This document shows, one piece after another, positions 9,696-19,510 of a DNA stretch of 64,000 nucleotides. Position 1 is the stretch's first letter. Each line of letters opens with the position of its first letter. The stretch is from Winslowiella toletana (GTDB lineage Bacteria > Pseudomonadota > Gammaproteobacteria > Enterobacterales > Enterobacteriaceae): the NCBI RefSeq assembly GCF_017875465.1, contig NZ_JAGGMQ010000001.1, positions 3,968,001-4,032,000 of the forward strand. The letters run 5' to 3'. A model generated the notes under the pieces. That model saw only the letters and a program-made list of their open reading frames with translations, ran no database searches and was not told the DNA's origin. A program made the translations under genes and the position numbers.

Positions 9696-10847
9696 TTAGA
9701 AGTTGCTGCTGGCAGCTGGTGCGGCTGGCTGTTCTGTGGTGGTGTCAACGGGCTGATCTTCTGCCGGGGCAGGGGCTTCAGCGCTGTTGTCACTGCTCTG
9801 CGGTGCCGCTTCCGGGGTGGCGACATTCGCGCCCTCGGTAGTGGCTGGCGTCAGCGCATGTTCCTGCGGCTGTGCGCCGGCAGTTTCCGGCACCGCGACA
9901 GGTGCAGATTCACCATTTTCGGCCAGACCGGTAATCTTTGTCGGCATACCGCTACGGGCTTTCAGCGCCGCATCCATTTCCGTCTGATTAACCGTCGCAT
10001 CAATCACCACTTTGCTTACCGCTGGGGTAATAGTGATTGGCATTGGCTCACGCGAGTTAAACTGCTCTTCGGTCTGCGACAGCGGATTGTGGATTTCCAC
10101 ATAGCGCGAACCATCTGGTTCCACGCTGGCTTTTACCGGCTGGTTAATAAACTGCACGCGCGTGCCAACCGGCACGTTGTCGAACAGCCATTTGATATCG
10201 TCAGCACGCAGACGGACACAGCCATGGCTTACACGCAGGCCGATACCGAAGTTGGCATTGGTGCCGTGGATGGCATACAGGCGGCCAATATAGAGCGCGT
10301 AAAGACCCATTGGGTTGTCCGGACCGGCAGGGAACACATCCAGCAGTTTCTCACCGCGGGCGGCATACTCTTCATGCATCTTTTTGGTCGGTGTCCAGGT
10401 TGGGCCGTCTTTCTTACGCTGTACGCTGGTTACCCAGTCCATCGGCGTATCTTTGCCTAACTCACCGATACCAATTGGCAGAACCACCACGGTATTGGTG
10501 CCTTTTGGATAGTAATACAGACGCATTTCAGCGCTGTTAATCACAATGCCTTCACGTGGCGCGTCCGGCAACAGCAGCTGCTGAGGAATAATCAATTTAC
10601 TGCCAGCCTTCGGCAGGTAGACATCCACACCCGGGTTAGCTTCCAGCAGATTGCTGAGACCCATTTGATATTGCGCAGCAAAAGCCTCCAGCGGCAATTT
10701 GCTGTCTTGTGGAACAGTAATTTCCAGGTTTTCTCCCGTTAACCGGCTGTTTTTGGCCGGAAGAGGATAAACCACAGCAAAAGCAGATTGGCTAAAAGCC
10801 GCAACTACCAGTGCCAGTGTGACGATCGCGCGCATGCTCTTTTTCAT
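9696..10847 (-). CDS. ldtB: L,D-transpeptidase LdtB (YbiS)
   Basis: Periplasmic enzyme that attaches Braun's lipoprotein to peptidoglycan. A signal peptide (residues 1-24, cleavage after AFA) precedes a LysM-like region (about 55-90) and the YkuD catalytic domain. The active-site motif is [20 protein letters not shown], with His and Cys of the L,D-transpeptidase type. The first ~300 residues align with E. coli YbiS. The protein then continues for about 80 residues of Ala/Pro/Glu/Thr-rich sequence absent from the 306-residue E. coli enzyme. It is monocistronic with its own terminator. Confidence 0.93.
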   Translation of the reverse strand: MKKSMRAIVTLALVVAAFSQSAFAVVYPLPAKNSRLTGENLEITVPQDSKLPLEAFAAQYQMGLSNLLEANPGVDVYLPKAGSKLIIPQQLLLPDAPREGIVINSAEMRLYYYPKGTNTVVVLPIGIGELGKDTPMDWVTSVQRKKDGPTWTPTKKMHEEYAARGEKLLDVFPAGPDNPMGLYALYIGRLYAIHGTNANFGIGLRVSHGCVRLRADDIKWLFDNVPVGTRVQFINQPVKASVEPDGSRYVEIHNPLSQTEEQFNSREPMPITITPAVSKVVIDATVNQTEMDAALKARSGMPTKITGLAENGESAPVAVPETAGAQPQEHALTPATTEGANVATPEAAPQSSDNSAEAPAPAEDQPVDTTTEQPAAPAASSNF

Positions 10848-11035
10848 AGTTCTTCAGGTGTTAGCGCCTTAGCAGGCTGTTAGAGAATCGACCCATTTCC
10901 GGATTGTGACCGGGTGCACATTATATGTGCATAATGGCGCCAGAAGGAACCAGGATTTTTCGCAGTTGAACTAACTTTACGTAAAATTGTCTGTCAGAGC
11001 GTCGATATTTACTGGCAGTGACAATTTTTTTGCGC

Positions 11036-12850
11036 TTAAGGCTGCCATAACGGCACTTCGCCGCTGAGTTTACGGTTAAGAAAGAAGGCGGTACTGATTA
11101 GCGCCAGGTGGCTCAGCGCCTGCGGCGTGTTGCCCAGCGGATAGCCGCGGGCGTCAAATTCTTCGGCATACAGGCCGAGTGGATTGGCGTAACTCAGCAG
11201 CTTTTCAAATTCAAAATGGGCTTCCTCCACGCGACCGGCCCGCGCCAGACATTCCACATACCAGAATGAACAGGCGGCAAATGCGCCTTCGCCGCCACGC
11301 AAACCATCGGCTGGCGTTTCAGCAACGTTATAGCGCCGCACCAGTCCATCGCTGACCAGATTCTCTTTAATCGCATCAAGGGTAGAGAGCCACTCCGGAT
11401 CGGTGGCGCCAACAAAACGCACCAGCGGCATCAGCAGCATTGAGGCATCCAGCGCATCGCCATGGCGGGTGGCGGTAAAGTGGCCCAGCTCTTTATTCCA
11501 GAAATGGTTCCAGATATCGGCGCGGATCTCAGCACGGACTTTTTCCCAGCGCGCATAAGGCATGGATAGCGAGCGTTTCATTCCCAGCCGCAGTGCGCGA
11601 TCCAGCGCCACCCAGCACATCAGGCGTGAATGCAGAAAGTGCTGCGGTTCGCCGCGCATCTCCCAGATCCCGGCATCCGGCTGATTCCAGTTTTCGCAGA
11701 CGTAATCGATCATCCGCTGCACATTTTCCCAGCCGCGATGGGAGATCGCCTCGCCATATTTGTTCGCCAGATAGATGGCATCCATCAGCTCGCCGTAAAT
11801 ATCCAGCTGTGTCTGCTGCCAGGCGTCATTACCGATGCGCACCGGCGTCGAGCCAGCATAACCGGCGAGATTAAGCAGTTCGATTTCATGCAGTTCCGTC
11901 CCGCTATCGAGGCGATACATCACCTGCAACTTCTCTTCGTCGTGGTGGCTGTTTTCGACGCAGCGCGCAACCCATTTGGTAAAGCGTTTGGCTTCCGAGA
12001 CATAGCCGAGGCGCATCAGCGCATACATACTGAATGAGGCGTCACGGATCCAGGAGGCGCGATAATCCCAGTTCCGCTCGCCACCTGGCTCTTCCGGCAG
12101 GCCAAAGGTAGCCGCGGCAGCAATCGAGCCATGTTGCCATGAGGTAAGCAGTTTCAGCACCAGCGCAGAGCGGTTGACCATCTCCTGCCAGCGGCCGTGA
12201 TACTGGCTTTTACCCGACCAGCGACGCCAGAAACTCAGGGTTTCCTGAAAACAGTAATCGGTTTCCAGTTTATCCAGATGTTCATCGTCGGCGCTGCCAA
12301 ACATAAACTCAGCATACTCGCCGCTTTTTAGCGTAAAACTGGCCACCGCGGCGCCGCCTTCGATTGCCAGCTGGCGACTGCCTGCCAGACACAGCGTCGG
12401 TTGTCCGGCGGCGGAAAACTCGACTAAACCTGCTTTCAGACTGGCCTGCGTATTGGCGCGGGCATAATCGTGCACCGGCGCGCAGCGCAGTTGAAAACGT
12501 GCTTCGCCATGTACCATTTTTACCCGACGCACAATACGCGGCTGCTTGTCCTGACCGTTACACAGCGGCATATAGTCAGTAATTTCGGCCACGCCTTCGG
12601 TCGCCAGCCAGCGGGTTTGCAGAATATTCGTATCGGGCAGGTAGAGCTGCTGGCGACGTGCCTGTGGCCAGTCGGGAGCAATGCTGAATAATCCCGATTC
12701 ATCGTTGTCGAGCAGCGCAGTAAATACCGAAGGGCTGTCGAGATTTGGCCAGCAGAAGTAATCAATCGCGCCATCACTGGCGATTAGCGCGCAGGTTCGC
12801 AGGTCGCCAATTACACCATGATCGCCAATCTCTCTTTTTACGTGGTTCAT
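11036..12850 (-). CDS. Glycoside hydrolase family 15 protein (glucoamylase/trehalase-like)
   Basis: A 604-residue cytoplasmic protein (no signal peptide) of the two-domain prokaryotic GH15 type: an N-terminal beta-sandwich and a C-terminal (alpha/alpha)6 barrel. Diagnostic blocks are IGDLRTCALIASDGAIDYFCWPNLDSP, RNWDYRASWIRDASF, PDAGIWEMRGEPQHFLHSR (acid-catalyst Glu region) and the late GEGAFAACSFWYVECL. Relatives hydrolyse alpha-glucans or trehalose; sequence alone does not decide which. The start at 12850 has GGGAG in front. An upstream in-frame ATG would add 25 residues that look unconserved. Confidence 0.85.
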   Translation of the reverse strand: MNHVKREIGDHGVIGDLRTCALIASDGAIDYFCWPNLDSPSVFTALLDNDESGLFSIAPDWPQARRQQLYLPDTNILQTRWLATEGVAEITDYMPLCNGQDKQPRIVRRVKMVHGEARFQLRCAPVHDYARANTQASLKAGLVEFSAAGQPTLCLAGSRQLAIEGGAAVASFTLKSGEYAEFMFGSADDEHLDKLETDYCFQETLSFWRRWSGKSQYHGRWQEMVNRSALVLKLLTSWQHGSIAAAATFGLPEEPGGERNWDYRASWIRDASFSMYALMRLGYVSEAKRFTKWVARCVENSHHDEEKLQVMYRLDSGTELHEIELLNLAGYAGSTPVRIGNDAWQQTQLDIYGELMDAIYLANKYGEAISHRGWENVQRMIDYVCENWNQPDAGIWEMRGEPQHFLHSRLMCWVALDRALRLGMKRSLSMPYARWEKVRAEIRADIWNHFWNKELGHFTATRHGDALDASMLLMPLVRFVGATDPEWLSTLDAIKENLVSDGLVRRYNVAETPADGLRGGEGAFAACSFWYVECLARAGRVEEAHFEFEKLLSYANPLGLYAEEFDARGYPLGNTPQALSHLALISTAFFLNRKLSGEVPLWQP

Positions 12851-13024
12851 AACGCTCCCGTTTTTATTCATCAGCTTTAAGTGACTATAGTCAATCAACT
12901 GGAGCGGCGGGCGCAGTAAGCGCAACGAAGTGTAAATCAGCGTACCGGGCGTTTGAGAAAAATGGCGCGTTGCTGATGGCGTCTATACTTGCAAGTCAGC
13001 CATTACTGAGTTCAGGAGGAAACC

Positions 13025-13801
13025 ATGAGTAAGCCGACGAACAAAGTCGCCATTGTCACTGCATCGGATTCCGGTATCGGTCAGGCTTCGGCGATTATGC
13101 TGGCGGAGCAGGGATTTGATATTGGCATTACCTGGCGATCGGATCAGGACGGGGCGCAGCAGACCGCACAGCAGGTCAGAGCGCTGGGCAGGCGCGCCGA
13201 AATTGCGCAGCTGGATCTCGCCGATCCCGAGCAAGGCGGCCAGTCACTGCTAAAACTGATCGAGACGCTGGGGCGGATTGATGTGCTGGTCAATAATGCG
13301 GGCGTCAATATCAAAGCCGATTTCCTTGAGACCACTTTTGCTGACTGGCGCAAGGTGTTTACCGTGAATGTCGACGGCGCGTTTATTTGCGCGCAAATCG
13401 CCGCGCGCCAGATGGTGCAGCAGGGGGAAGGGGGGCGAATTATTAATATCACTTCAGTGCATGAACATACGCCGCTGCCCGGCTCCGTCGCCTATAGCGC
13501 CAGCAAGCATGCCCTCGGGGGGCTGACTCAGTCGATGGCGCTTAGCCTGTTGCCGCATAAGATTCTGGTTAATGCTGTCGCGCCAGGTGCGATTGCCACG
13601 CCAATGAATCATATGAGCAACAGCGATGCGCATCAGGTGTCGATGCCGGAGATCCCCGCCGGACGACCGGGCGACACGCGTGAGATCGCCAGTATGGTCG
13701 CCTGGCTCTGCTCACAATGGTCGACCTATACCACCGGCCAGTCGTTTATTATTGATGGCGGATTTAGTCTGGCTAATCCGCAATTCTTTATGCAGAAATA
13801 A
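13025..13801 (+). CDS. yohF: YohF, short-chain dehydrogenase
   Basis: A 258-residue NAD(P)-dependent short-chain dehydrogenase that matches E. coli YohF nearly end to end (VNNAG, INITSVHEHTPLP, VNAVAPGAIATPMN, TTGQS). The cofactor turn reads TASDSGIG where most of the family has TGxxxGIG, a YohF trait. Catalytic Ser is in INITS and Tyr/Lys in YSASK. The Shine-Dalgarno AGGAGG is optimal. It faces yohD, as in E. coli. Physiological substrate is unknown. Confidence 0.93.
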   Translation: MSKPTNKVAIVTASDSGIGQASAIMLAEQGFDIGITWRSDQDGAQQTAQQVRALGRRAEIAQLDLADPEQGGQSLLKLIETLGRIDVLVNNAGVNIKADFLETTFADWRKVFTVNVDGAFICAQIAARQMVQQGEGGRIINITSVHEHTPLPGSVAYSASKHALGGLTQSMALSLLPHKILVNAVAPGAIATPMNHMSNSDAHQVSMPEIPAGRPGDTREIASMVAWLCSQWSTYTTGQSFIIDGGFSLANPQFFMQK

Positions 13802-13830
13802 TCTAGTCCCCCGCCCGGCGGGGGAAGCAT

Positions 13831-14406
13831 TTACTCTTCGCGCTTATTTGACCAGTGGCGGAACGCCAGCCGCAGTCCCCACGCCAGCGCCAGTGCGGCG
13901 ACTACCCACAACAGATGTTTCAGGTGCTGATCAAGCTTATGCAGCCATGGCGCGATCACCTCACCCCCGACATACCCCAGGCTGACAAAAATCAGTGACC
14001 AGAGCAGGGCGCCGGTCACATTCAGCAGAAAAAATTTCAATGGGTTTAAGCGGCTGGAGCCGATAATAATCGGGCCGATCAGTCGCAAGCCGTACATAAA
14101 GCGCACGCCGACCACAAACAGTACCGGGCGGCGGCGGATCATCTTATTCGCTTTTGTGATTTTGCCCTGATGCTTGCGAAACCGTTGCAAAATGCTGGCG
14201 CCATAATAGCGGCCAATAAAGAACAGAATCTGATCGCCGAGCGTTCCGCCCAGCGCCGCGACCAGCACCACCCAACCGTAATGTAACAGTCCTTCGTGGG
14301 CCGCTACGCCGCCAAGTAGCGTAAAGGTCTCCCCCTCGGCCAGACAACCCACTAACAGCGCCCAGTAACCATATTGTGTGATCAGCCCATTTATATCGAT
14401 CGGCAA
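13831..14406 (-). CDS. yohD: YohD, DedA-family membrane protein
   Basis: A 191-residue DedA/VTT-superfamily protein (flippase-like; members help membrane lipid homeostasis and the proton gradient). It shows LAEGETFTLLGGVAAHEGLL, the family's re-entrant acidic motif, and the F-x3-R-x3-G cluster VVGVRFMYGLRLIGPIIIG. C-terminal spans follow, with a Lys/Arg-rich tail. The match to E. coli YohD is clear. A short GC inverted repeat (about 13806-13826) lies between its end and yohF. Confidence 0.92.
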   Translation of the reverse strand: MPIDINGLITQYGYWALLVGCLAEGETFTLLGGVAAHEGLLHYGWVVLVAALGGTLGDQILFFIGRYYGASILQRFRKHQGKITKANKMIRRRPVLFVVGVRFMYGLRLIGPIIIGSSRLNPLKFFLLNVTGALLWSLIFVSLGYVGGEVIAPWLHKLDQHLKHLLWVVAALALAWGLRLAFRHWSNKREE

Positions 14407-14626
14407 AACTTACCTTCCCGTTATGACGTTTGAGGATCTGATTTTATACCCGGATACGCCCTGGCTGCGCGGAAAACGCTAAATTTCGGTCTTTTCCGCC
14501 GTCGCATGGCTTTATTGATGGAAAAATGTGCAATCCGCCAGCTAAAAGCGCCAGCGGCAATTATACTTGCTTATGAATACGCCGCAGGCGATCGCTGGCG
14601 GTTAGTCGTGTCAGAGGAGTGATTTT

Positions 14627-15214
14627 ATGAATCATGTCTGGGGACTGATGGCGCATCCCAACCGTGAAATGCGCAATATTAAGCAAGAAAACGAGAGCGT
14701 CTCGCACCACTACACGCACCACGTACTGATAATGGCGGCGATCCCGGTGATCTGCGCATTTATTGGTACTACGCAGCTGGGGTGGGATCTGGGCGCGGAG
14801 CGGACAATTCAACTCAGTATGTTTACCGGCATTGCGCTTGGCATTTTGTTTTATCTGCTGATTCTTGGCGGTGTGGCGGTAATGGGCCGGGTGATCCACT
14901 GGATGGCGCGTAACTATCCGCAGCGCCCCAGTCTGCAACGCTGTACGGTGTTCGCCGGTTATGTCGCCACGCCGCTATTCCTCAGCGGACTGGTGGCGCT
15001 CTATCCGCTGGTATGGCTCTGTTTACTGGTGGGATCGCTGGCGATGGTGTATACCGGCTATCTGCTGTATGTCGGCATCCCGATGTTCCTGAATATTGAC
15101 CGCGAGGAGAGCCTGCGTTTTTCCGGTTCGACGCTGGCGATCGGTATTCTGGTATTTGAAGTGTTGCTGGCCCTGACCGTGGTGATCTGGGGCTATGGCT
15201 ATCTGATGTTCTGA
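14627..15214 (+). CDS. yohC: YohC, Yip1-family inner membrane protein
   Basis: A 195-residue membrane protein with five predicted spans, very close to E. coli YohC (MNHVWGLMAHPNREM, SHHYTHHVLIMAAIPVICAFIGTTQ, FAGYVATPLFLSGLVALYPLVWLC). It belongs to the Yip1 domain family. Function is unknown. GAGG lies upstream of the ATG. It is divergent from yohD and upstream of pbpG, the same order as E. coli. Confidence 0.93.
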   Translation: MNHVWGLMAHPNREMRNIKQENESVSHHYTHHVLIMAAIPVICAFIGTTQLGWDLGAERTIQLSMFTGIALGILFYLLILGGVAVMGRVIHWMARNYPQRPSLQRCTVFAGYVATPLFLSGLVALYPLVWLCLLVGSLAMVYTGYLLYVGIPMFLNIDREESLRFSGSTLAIGILVFEVLLALTVVIWGYGYLMF

Positions 15215-15229
15215 GTGCGGGCTTCTCAG

Positions 15230-15257
15230 GTTGCAGTGGCGCCTGCGCCGCTGCAAC
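15230..15257 (+). terminator. Strong hairpin after yohC
   Basis: Near-perfect palindrome: GTTGCAG-t-GGCGC paired with GCGCC-g-CTGCAAC around a 2-nt loop. There is no T run after it, so it may act as an mRNA 3' stabiliser and not as a classical terminator. Confidence 0.5.
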
Positions 15258-15418
15258 ATTCTCGCCGTTTGTTTACGCCCGGAAACGAATCTCCTGTAGG
15301 AATTTACTTAATCGCCGGAGTATGATGCTGCGGCCAGCCCCCGTGTAGCGTTACTTTCGCGGATGGCGGCCTGTGCGTTTTGCACTGTTAAACATCCACC
15401 CGCTTAAGTTTTCACACG

Positions 15419-16360
15419 ATGCCTGCAAAAATCCGTTATTCACTATTGAGTTTAGCTATTCTTTTTTCTGGTCAGGCACTGCTGAACCCGGCGGTTGCCA
15501 GTTCCGCAATCGTGGCGCAGTCACAGCCTGAGATTGCCTCTGGCAGCGCCATGGTGATTGATTTAAATACCAATAAAGTGATTTACGCCAGCCATCCCGA
15601 TCTGGTGCGACCGATTGCCTCGATCACCAAGCTGATGACCGCGATGGTGGTGCTGGATGCGCATCTGCCACTGGACGAGAAGTTAAAGGTCGATATCAGT
15701 CATACTGCGGAAATGCGCGGTATCTATTCTCGCGTACGTCTGAACAGTGAAATCAGCCGCAAAAATATGTTGCTGCTGGCGCTGATGTCATCGGAAAACC
15801 GCGCAGCAGCCAGTCTGGCGCACCATTATCCCGGCGGCTACGATGCTTTTATCCGCGCGATGAATGCCAAAGCGCGCGCCCTTGGTATGACCAATACGCG
15901 CTACGTGGAGCCAACCGGTTTGTCGATTCATAATGTATCGACCGCGCGTGACTTAACCAAATTGCTGATTGCCAGCAAAAACTATCCTTTAATCGGCCAG
16001 TTAAGCACCACCCATGAGGATATGGCGAACTTCAGCAGCCCGAACTACACGCTGCCATTCCGTAATACTAACCATCTGGTTTATAAGCAGGACTGGAATA
16101 TTCAGCTGACGAAAACCGGTTTTACCAATCAGGCCGGACACTGTCTGGTGATGCGCACCACCATTAAACAGCGTCCGGTGGCGCTGGTGGTGCTGGATGC
16201 TTTTGGCAAGTATACCCATTTTGCCGACGCCAGCCGTCTGCGCACGTGGATGGAAACCGGCAAGGCTGCGCCGGTTCCGGCGGCTGCGCTAAGCTATAAA
16301 AAGCAGAAAGCCGCGCAAACCGCCAGTAACCGCGCCAGCGACGACAGCGTAACCGAGTAG
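15419..16360 (+). CDS. pbpG: D-alanyl-D-alanine endopeptidase PBP7 (PbpG)
   Basis: Periplasmic low-molecular-weight penicillin-binding protein that cuts D,D-crosslinks in peptidoglycan. A signal peptide (residues 1-27, cleavage near AVASS) precedes the S11 peptidase domain. It has the SxxK motif [10 protein letters not shown] (about residue 65), the SxN motif [11 protein letters not shown], and the KTG motif [13 protein letters not shown]. At 313 residues it is close to E. coli PBP7. The C-terminal tail after ~285 is Ala/Lys/Ser-rich. The 200 bp upstream hold the yohC hairpin and presumably its promoter. Confidence 0.93.
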   Translation: MPAKIRYSLLSLAILFSGQALLNPAVASSAIVAQSQPEIASGSAMVIDLNTNKVIYASHPDLVRPIASITKLMTAMVVLDAHLPLDEKLKVDISHTAEMRGIYSRVRLNSEISRKNMLLLALMSSENRAAASLAHHYPGGYDAFIRAMNAKARALGMTNTRYVEPTGLSIHNVSTARDLTKLLIASKNYPLIGQLSTTHEDMANFSSPNYTLPFRNTNHLVYKQDWNIQLTKTGFTNQAGHCLVMRTTIKQRPVALVVLDAFGKYTHFADASRLRTWMETGKAAPVPAAALSYKKQKAAQTASNRASDDSVTE

Positions 16361-16575
16361 TGATTTTCCGGCCCTGCTGGCGCAGGGTCTGTGCTCTGCA
16401 ACCGATACTGATGCGCCCCTGCGGCGGCGGTCAGCAAAAAAGCTTATCGTGACAGCGCCCCGATTTGACCATAAATCCTATAGTTAAGGCTGCTGCAAAA
16501 GCATAAACTAACGCGCTGAATTGCCGCGGCCTGATGCCGTGCCAGCCATCGATAACCGTATGGATCGCCCTTCTT

Positions 16576-19017
16576 ATGTCTACGTTGTTAACTTATTGTC
16601 GAATTTTTTTACTGGCGCTGATCACCCTGACGCCAGTGGTGAGCATGGCTGCGGAGGTGAACACTCCTCCGGTCGCAGAAGGTGATGCGGCACCTAAGGT
16701 CAATGCGTCGGTGGAATTGCCGAAAATGCAGAAGATCCTCGACAAGATCAAAGGGCAGGTTTCCGGCGAAAATAACGACGGTAAGCTGGTGCAGCTTAAC
16801 GATATGGCGCTCGAACTTTCTGCTAACGCGGATACGCTGGGTCAGGCGCTGATCCCACAGCGCGTGCAGCTGATTTCGCAGCTGGCGGTGCTGGGTCCGG
16901 CGCCAACGGCGGAAAGCGGGGTAAAAGAGACGCCGGAAGTGACGCGCAAGCGCACCACGCTGGAGAATCAGAAGAGCAAGCTTGACGATCAAATCAAGCA
17001 GGCTGACGCGATTAAAAACAGCGCGCAGAATCTTTCGGCGCAGATTATTAACCTGCGTCGCGATGCGATGAAAACCCAGCTGGCGCTGAATTCCGGCAGT
17101 ATTTTTGGCGCACGTTTCTGGGCGCCGTTGTTTGGCGACCAAAATCTCGACGCCGAAAAAATCAGCGGCTTTGCCGACGAACTGGCCGCCACCGCAGCGC
17201 TGTCATGGGAGCCGGGCTGGCGTTTTGGCACTGTCGCCTGGGTGCTGTCGGCGCTGCTGATTGCCACGCTGGGCCGTCGCTATTCCGAAGAGTTTTTCGC
17301 CTGGATCAGCATCCATAAAATGCCGGAAGGACGTCTGCGTCGCAGTTTCCTTGCAGCGACAATTGCGCTCAGCACCCTGGCGGCAATCGTGCTGGCGTTT
17401 AACTTTATCGACCTCGCTTTTACCCGTCGCGAAGAGGTTTCTGACGACGTGCAGAGCTTTGTCGATAAACTGGTGCAGCTCAGCGTGTTCTGCGGCCTGA
17501 TTGCCGGACTGGGACGCGCATTTCTCTCTACGCGTCGGCCATCATGGCGACTGCCCGCTATCTCCAATGAAGTGGCGACCGCGCTGAAACCTTTCCCTCC
17601 GCTGACCGCCTCCCTGGTATTTGTGTTCCAGGCGCTGGAATCCTTTAACAGCAGCGCCGGCACCAGCGTAGGCACCACCATCTGGGCCAACGGCCTGACG
17701 GCGTTGCTGATTGGCGCCACCGCGCTGTCGATCAGTTTCCGCACCAGCCGTGCGCGCCGCAAAATGATACAGGAAGGCAATCAGCCGGAAGCGCGCTCCA
17801 CGCTGGTCGGGCTGGTTCAGATGGCGATCACCCTGACCGGCGGCGCGATCCTCGCGTCGCTGGTGATTGGTTATGTCACTCTCGGCCGCTTCCTCAGTTA
17901 TGAATTGATCTGGATGGGCATCGTTATTGGCTCGTTCTATCTGCTCAGCCATCTGGTAACCGATGCCTGTGAAAGCCTGCTCTCCACCAGCAATACCACC
18001 GGTAAACGCCTGCAAAGTTCGTTAAATATCGACGAACGTCATCTGGCGCAGGCGGCGGCGCTGCTCTCCGCGCTGGGCAAGACCATCCTGATTCTGTTTG
18101 CCGCCATGTCACTGCTGAATGGCACGCTCGGCAGCTCGACGCCGATTGAACTGCTGCAAAAAGCGGTGGAGTTTTGGGGCGGCAAGGGGCTGGAGTCACT
18201 GAATATTGTCCCGGCGCATATGGTTAACGCGCTGTTGTGTCTGGTGATCGGGATTTATGTACTGCGCTCGGTGAAGCGCTGGCTGGACAAAGATTTCCTG
18301 CCGAAAACCACCATGGACGTCGGGATGCGCGTCTCGCTGGTGACGCTGTTCAGTAATATCGGCTATGTGCTGATTATCCTGCTGACCCTGTCGATTATGG
18401 GGCTGCAGTGGAACAAGCTGGCATGGATTGTCAGTGCGCTGTCGGTCGGTATCGGTTTTGGTTTACAGGAGATTGTGAAGAACTTTATCTCCGGTCTGAT
18501 TCTGCTAACCGAACGGCCGGTTAAAGTCGGCGATCTGGTGAGCATCAGCGGCATTGAAGGGGATATTCGTCGTATTAACGTGCGCGCCACTGAGATTCAG
18601 CTGGGCGATAAATCGACGGTGATTGTGCCGAACTCGCAGCTGATTTCGCAGAATGTACGTAACGCCACCATGGGCAATGCGCAAGGGGTGGCGACCATTA
18701 CGCTGACCTTCCCGCTGGATATCGATCCGGTGCTGGTGCGCCAGCTGCTGCTGGATGTGTATAACGATAACGAGCGCATTCTTGAGACGCCGGAACCGTC
18801 GGTCTCCTTTAAGGATCTGACGCCAGCCGGTATCGTGCTGAGCGTGACCGGCAATGTCGCCAGTCCGCGTCAGGTGAGCGGGGCGAAAAGCGATCTGCTG
18901 TTTGATATGCTGACCCGTTTACGTAAAGAGGGCGTGATGCTGTCAACGCCGCAGACCATGGTGATTGAGCGCAGTAAGTCTGGCAATGTGATGCTGAAAG
19001 AGGCGCCTGAACAGTAA
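16576..19017 (+). CDS. MscS-family mechanosensitive channel with DUF3772 domain
   Basis: A large inner-membrane channel of 813 residues from the chosen start. A signal peptide is followed by a periplasmic coiled-coil region (about 30-200), which includes the DUF3772 segment. Many membrane spans follow, then the MscS core: pore helix SALSVGIGFGLQEIVKNFISG and the beta-domain TERPVKVGDLVSISGIEGDIRRINVRATEIQLGDKSTVIVPNSQLI. It would release solutes on hypo-osmotic shock. It is not YbiO or MscK by sequence. An ATG at 16534 is possible, but the signal peptide begins at 16576. Neither start has a good Shine-Dalgarno. Confidence 0.88.
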   Translation: MSTLLTYCRIFLLALITLTPVVSMAAEVNTPPVAEGDAAPKVNASVELPKMQKILDKIKGQVSGENNDGKLVQLNDMALELSANADTLGQALIPQRVQLISQLAVLGPAPTAESGVKETPEVTRKRTTLENQKSKLDDQIKQADAIKNSAQNLSAQIINLRRDAMKTQLALNSGSIFGARFWAPLFGDQNLDAEKISGFADELAATAALSWEPGWRFGTVAWVLSALLIATLGRRYSEEFFAWISIHKMPEGRLRRSFLAATIALSTLAAIVLAFNFIDLAFTRREEVSDDVQSFVDKLVQLSVFCGLIAGLGRAFLSTRRPSWRLPAISNEVATALKPFPPLTASLVFVFQALESFNSSAGTSVGTTIWANGLTALLIGATALSISFRTSRARRKMIQEGNQPEARSTLVGLVQMAITLTGGAILASLVIGYVTLGRFLSYELIWMGIVIGSFYLLSHLVTDACESLLSTSNTTGKRLQSSLNIDERHLAQAAALLSALGKTILILFAAMSLLNGTLGSSTPIELLQKAVEFWGGKGLESLNIVPAHMVNALLCLVIGIYVLRSVKRWLDKDFLPKTTMDVGMRVSLVTLFSNIGYVLIILLTLSIMGLQWNKLAWIVSALSVGIGFGLQEIVKNFISGLILLTERPVKVGDLVSISGIEGDIRRINVRATEIQLGDKSTVIVPNSQLISQNVRNATMGNAQGVATITLTFPLDIDPVLVRQLLLDVYNDNERILETPEPSVSFKDLTPAGIVLSVTGNVASPRQVSGAKSDLLFDMLTRLRKEGVMLSTPQTMVIERSKSGNVMLKEAPEQ

Positions 19018-19028
19018 GCCTTGTGAAG

Positions 19029-19050
19029 AGGGGGCATCAATATGCCCCCT
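19029..19050. terminator. Hairpin between convergent channel and HipB-like genes
   Basis: Perfect 9-bp inverted repeat AGGGGGCAT/ATGCCCCCT with a CAAT loop. It overlaps the last codons of the minus-strand HTH gene. It has only short T runs, so termination is plausible but not certain. Confidence 0.55.
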
Positions 19051-19510
19051 GGTCGGTAAACAGCGTGGCCAGTATATGGCGGGAAGTTGGCACTAATCCC
19101 ACCTGCAAGCCAAAGGGTTTAAACAGTTTGTTAATGATGTCTGACGTATAATTCCCTTTATCGTTTTCGACTTCAGAGAGCGTTTTACGTGACACCGACA
19201 CCAGTCTGGCAAACGTATCCTGCTTTAATCCCAGCACATCAATTCTCAGGGTTTTTAATGCCACTCCCTGGGTTATCTCCCCAAGTAGTAGCGCTTTAAT
19301 GATCGCCAGCCTGGCGGCATTTCTGCCATCAACCCCCATCGCCTGTGAAAGTCCAGACACTCTCTGGCGTGAAACGCGTTTTTCAGCAGCGGGGATATCC
19401 GCTCTGGATGCTGTTGTGCTCACTGTGCTGGCACTCTGTTTTACACGGTTTTGTTTTGCTCTGATTCTATTAATGGTTTCTCTTGCAGAGTCGGCGGCGT
19501 GATCTTTCAT
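19037..19510 (-). CDS. HipB-like HTH antitoxin
   Basis: A 157-residue protein with a long, basic, probably disordered N-terminus (about 1-70). A C-terminal helix-turn-helix follows (QDTFARLVSVSRKTLSEVENDKGNYTSDIINKLFKPFGLQVGL), typical of HipB/XRE antitoxins. Its start overlaps the stop of the hipA-like gene as ATGA (19510-19507), and GGAG 6 nt upstream sets that start. The antitoxin is therefore encoded after the toxin, the reverse of E. coli hipBA. The long N-terminal extension is also unusual for HipB (88 residues in E. coli). Confidence 0.72.
   Translation of the reverse strand: MKDHAADSARETINRIRAKQNRVKQSASTVSTTASRADIPAAEKRVSRQRVSGLSQAMGVDGRNAARLAIIKALLLGEITQGVALKTLRIDVLGLKQDTFARLVSVSRKTLSEVENDKGNYTSDIINKLFKPFGLQVGLVPTSRHILATLFTDQGAY

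Noticed and set aside
13806..13826. Terminator between yohF and yohD
   Set aside because: A CCCCCGCC/GGCGGGGG-type inverted repeat is present but has no adjacent T run on either strand, so it was mentioned only in the yohD entry.
16534..19017. E. coli YbiO or MscK orthologue
   Set aside because: The N-terminal DUF3772/coiled-coil architecture and transmembrane region do not match; only the MscS core is shared.
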